NCBI RefSeq assembly: GCF_021556435.1
Contig: NZ_JAKGCU010000004.1
Span: 226,813-290,812 of the forward strand
DNA from: Gordonia tangerina
GTDB lineage: Bacteria; Actinomycetota; Actinomycetes; Mycobacteriales; Mycobacteriaceae
DNA: 64,000 nucleotides
Reading direction: 5' to 3'
Positions within the stretch are counted from its first letter, which is position 1, and the number at the start of each line of letters is the position of its first letter. Positions 61,767 to 64,000 of this stretch are shown piece by piece. Made by a program: the position numbers and the translations under genes. The notes beneath the pieces were generated by a model. The model made no database searches. It was not told the DNA's origin and saw only the letters and a list, made by a program, of their open reading frames with translations.

Positions 61767-63014
61767 TCAGGCGGCGGCGGGTAGGTTGCCGAGATTCATC
61801 GTGCGTCGGTTGTAGGTCGGTATCGGCCGACGTGTCGGGTCGACAGCGACGGGTGGGATGAGCCAGGGATGTCGGTCGTGACCCATGATCACCTCCCAAC
61901 CGTTGTGGTGGATGTCGGCATGACACGACGGGCACAGCAAACATCCGTTATCCAACACCGTGATTCCACCATCAGCCCAATGCACGAGGTGATGGCCCTG
62001 GCAGCGGGAGGCCGCCACGCCGCATTTGATGCAACACTCGTCGCGTTTGTGCAACGCCTTACGCAGATGGGCTGGGAACAGGCGCTTGTCTTTACTCATC
62101 TCCATCGGCACCGCCTCACCGTCGACGATCGCGACCGTCGCGGTGGTGTCACAGGTCAGGGTGCGCAGCATGGCTTCGGTGATCGACCCCATGAACGGTA
62201 GTTCGGCCAGATCAGGAGTATCGGCGGGCACCGACACCAGCATCTGGTGACGTGGTGCGGACGCCGCATCACCGCTGCGGGCGGCGATATCCAGGAGCGC
62301 TTCGAGGGCGTCGGCATGCCGGCGCTCGGTGGAACGCGCATCCGGTGAGCCGTCAGGTTCGGGCCGCGGTGCCGCCAACTCTTCCATTGCCGCCGAGAAT
62401 TTTTCGCCGACTTCGGTGTTGAGGTCGGCGCGCACTTGCAGGCGTCCGTCACCGTCGACATCGTGGGTGAGCGTGTTGAGGTTGCGGTCCTCGGATGCCG
62501 GTAGCCCACCGGTGTCGGCGGCGGCCTGGTTGCCCAGACGACGCGCGCGTTTACCGATGTCGGCGGGGGTGGCGCCGGAAAAGAATTGGGCGAGAAGTTC
62601 GGTCACGATATTTAGACGCGCCACATCGTCGATCGGTTCCGCCGATCTTTTCCCGACATGATCGACACCTTTACCCACCGCGTCGACGTGTTCGGCGGAG
62701 ATCGCCCCATCGGCGGCATGCGCGGCCAGAGTGGGGAGCTGCGCACGTGCGGTGGCGATACGGATCAGGCGGGAGGCGACCGCCGGGGCCAGGCCCATCA
62801 CGATCAACAGTTCACTGAGTTTGCGGCCATGATCGCGGGCCACGCCGAGTCGGTCCAGGTGGCCGACCACCGTCGCGGCGTGATGGTCGATCAGACTACG
62901 CAACGTGACCAGAGCGGTCATCGCATCGAACGCTGCCCGACCGGACAAGTCGTCGTCGAAGCGCAGCTCACGCAGTGAATCAGTAATGGATGTGAGATCC
63001 CCCGAAGTTCTCAT
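61767..63014 (-). CDS. DUF222 protein with HNH endonuclease domain (13E12-type), copy 2
   Basis: A 415-aa protein: DUF222 (residues about 20-290) and a canonical C-terminal HNH with zinc cysteines, ALHKRDECCIKCGVAASRCQ, GHHLVHWADGGITVLDNGCL and CPSCHADIHHNGWEV. It keeps the CxxC...CxxC...HH pattern more clearly than copy 1. The 5' region (63015-63190) is unusually A+T-rich. The biological role of these multicopy genes is unknown; they may be nucleases or domesticated mobile elements. Confidence 0.9.
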   Translation of the reverse strand: MRTSGDLTSITDSLRELRFDDDLSGRAAFDAMTALVTLRSLIDHHAATVVGHLDRLGVARDHGRKLSELLIVMGLAPAVASRLIRIATARAQLPTLAAHAADGAISAEHVDAVGKGVDHVGKRSAEPIDDVARLNIVTELLAQFFSGATPADIGKRARRLGNQAAADTGGLPASEDRNLNTLTHDVDGDGRLQVRADLNTEVGEKFSAAMEELAAPRPEPDGSPDARSTERRHADALEALLDIAARSGDAASAPRHQMLVSVPADTPDLAELPFMGSITEAMLRTLTCDTTATVAIVDGEAVPMEMSKDKRLFPAHLRKALHKRDECCIKCGVAASRCQGHHLVHWADGGITVLDNGCLLCPSCHADIHHNGWEVIMGHDRHPWLIPPVAVDPTRRPIPTYNRRTMNLGNLPAAA

Positions 63015-63202
63015 GATTCCAAGGTAATCGAAAGAATGTTCGATGTCAAGGAGCTGAGCGTGAGAATTGCTCTGGGACAGAGGCTTTGGATAGAGAGGCA
63101 GTGAAATATGGACTATTCAGTAGACTTTGGTGAACAGGAGTCACAGGAGTTACGCATTCTTGGGTAAAAATCACCGCGAGAAGACAATTTGATGGTCTCG
63201 TG

Positions 63203-63400
63203 ATGACGCGCCGCATCGATCAGCCACCGCGCTCCGTCCGCGCCGAACGCGCACAGGTGGCTGACGACGCACCGCCGCTCGCCCCAAAGGAGGACCCACT
63301 GCCGACGGGCGAGTATGAAGATCGCCCGAGCTGTTCGGCCTACGCGATGGTTTCGCCGCTCGTCAGCCTCCGTGCCGCGATGCTGCAGGCCGACGACTGA
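63203..63400 (+). CDS. Hypothetical small protein
   Basis: A 65-aa open frame (MTRRIDQPPRSVRAERAQV ... VSPLVSLRAAMLQADD), hydrophilic, with third-position G+C typical of the region but no strong ribosome site (ATG 63203 or GTG 63200) and no recognised family. It overlaps the degraded end of the DMT pseudogene. It may be chance. Confidence 0.3.
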   Translation: MTRRIDQPPRSVRAERAQVADDAPPLAPKEDPLPTGEYEDRPSCSAYAMVSPLVSLRAAMLQADD

Positions 63401-63886
63401 GCTCCGCCGGCGAGTCCGTTTGTCGGCGCCGCATCCGCGAGGCCGTCACCGTGGTGCCGATGCTCGCGAGGATCACCAGCATGATCGCGGCGAGGCGCAC
63501 CGGCCGAGCGATTGGTCGAGCAGTAACCATCCCGCGATGGCGGCGACGATCGGCTCGAGACTCAACAGCACGCCGAACACATGCTTTGGCAGGCGGCGCA
63601 CGGCAGCGAACTCGAGCGAGTACGGGATCACCGATGCCAGCAGCGCCACGACCGCGGCCAGCGCGAGTAGGTGGAGGTCCTCGAATGCTGCGCTCGCCCC
63701 GGCCCCACCCAGCGGCATCACCACGACTGCGGACACCACCAACGCAACCGCCAGACCGTCGTGGCCCGGCACCAACCGCCCGGCGCGCGCACTGGTCAGG
63801 ATGTAGCCGGCCCAGAACGATCCCGCCAACAGCGCGAACGCCACACCCACCGGATCGAGGCTCTCGGCGCCGGTGATGCTCTGTAA
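63363..63886 (-). pseudogene. EamA/DMT transporter pseudogene, 5'-truncated and frameshifted
   Basis: The C-terminal half of a ten-helix EamA permease is readable: GVAFALLAGSFWAGYILTSA, LAVALVVSAVVVMPLGG and FGVLLSLEPIVAAIAGWLLL. At about 63505 the frame must shift by one base to continue as RLAAIMLVILASIGTTVTAS to a stop at 63363. The first half is missing: the frame meets a stop within the insertion-sequence end at about 63893. So the gene was broken by insertion and then decayed. Confidence 0.75.
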
Positions 63887-64000
63887 GGAAGGTTAGGTGA
63901 GGTGGCGTCGCTGACTGGCGTCGTGGGCGCTGGGTCGGGACGGTTTCGGGTCAGGACGCTTTCTCGAGGTGGACCTGGTAGCCGAGTTGTTTGAGTTGGT
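63887..64000 (-). mobile_element. End of an insertion sequence truncating the DMT gene
   Basis: From about 63887 the sequence leaves the permease. GTAAGGAAGGTTAGGTGAGG is probably the IS terminal inverted repeat, and a reading frame ending inside it lies beyond. Only one end is in the window, so family and target duplication cannot be determined. Confidence 0.5.
63951..64000 (-). CDS. Probable transposase C terminus (partial, 5' part outside the window)
   Basis: The last 15 codons and stop of a minus-strand frame, QLKQLGYQVHLEKAS, resemble the ends of several IS transposases (LGY.V.LE..). It starts beyond the right edge. The assignment rests mainly on the adjacent IS-like terminus and the broken permease. 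Confidence 0.35.
   Translation of the reverse strand, partial: QLKQLGYQVHLEKAS

Overview
The window is high-GC (roughly two thirds G+C) chromosomal DNA from a mycolic-acid actinomycete, most likely Gordonia or a close relative. This is inferred from a latex-clearing protein gene divergent from a TetR regulator, two DUF222/HNH (13E12-type) genes, F420-type oxidoreductases and carotenoid genes. Coding is dense, starts are often GTG, and many genes are joined by 4-nt ATGA/GTGA overlaps.

Region 1 (1-7560): a minus-strand operon of a GlnT/GmaS-type glutamine synthetase and three glutamate-synthase-like subunits (GlxB, GlxC, GlxD; the last runs off the left edge). A LysR regulator follows on the same strand, divergent from a plus-strand operon of a HutD-family protein, an M20 amidohydrolase and a sarcosine-oxidase-like flavoprotein. 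Region 2 (7561-9171) is accessory: the remnant of an N-methyl-amino-acid oxidase, a VapBC pair with a perfect palindromic operator, and a small orphan gene. Region 3 (9172-17884): a paired SMR exporter, an Amt ammonium transporter and a six-gene minus-strand operon. That operon holds two heme oxidative N-demethylase (HODM/DUF3445) genes, one fused to a DmmA-like zinc-ribbon module, two FMN/2Fe-2S reductases, a free DmmA-like protein and a cupin; a DUF1275 membrane protein is divergent. Together with region 1 this looks like a locus for stepwise N-dealkylation of methylated amines and capture of the released nitrogen.

Region 4 (17899-31835): ribokinase-like kinase, a 45-bp tandem repeat, enoyl-CoA hydratase, class III aminotransferase, OPT transporter, FrnE-like DsbA protein, a MarR/DHA2 efflux pair with a visible operator, and a LacI-controlled sugar operon (Gfo/Idh/MocA oxidoreductase and two TIM-barrel isomerases) followed by an SDR. 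Region 5 (31843-40719): sulfotransferase, DUF1214 protein, two coupled acyl-CoA dehydrogenases, divergent MFS and ROK genes, and a DUF222/HNH protein. Region 6 (40720-47489) is the rubber-oxygenase locus: lcp with a clear palindromic operator, then a cutinase-like esterase, a globin, a zinc alcohol dehydrogenase and an LLM oxidoreductase; divergently a TetR gene, a secreted zinc peptidase and a glutathione peroxidase.

Region 7 (47531-52108): CinA, then a cobalamin riboswitch, a 20-residue His-rich leader peptide and a coupled BtuCDF-type ABC importer. Region 8 (52169-59865): carotenoid genes on two strands, crtE-cruF-glycosyltransferase-crtI-like on plus and idi-crtB-crtI on minus. Region 9 (59990-64000): a small membrane protein, a Ddn-like oxidoreductase, enoyl-CoA hydratase, a second DUF222/HNH gene, and a DMT transporter pseudogene cut off by the end of an insertion sequence at the right edge.

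No tRNA, rRNA or CRISPR array was seen. Functions rest on motif and family recognition by eye; no searches were run.
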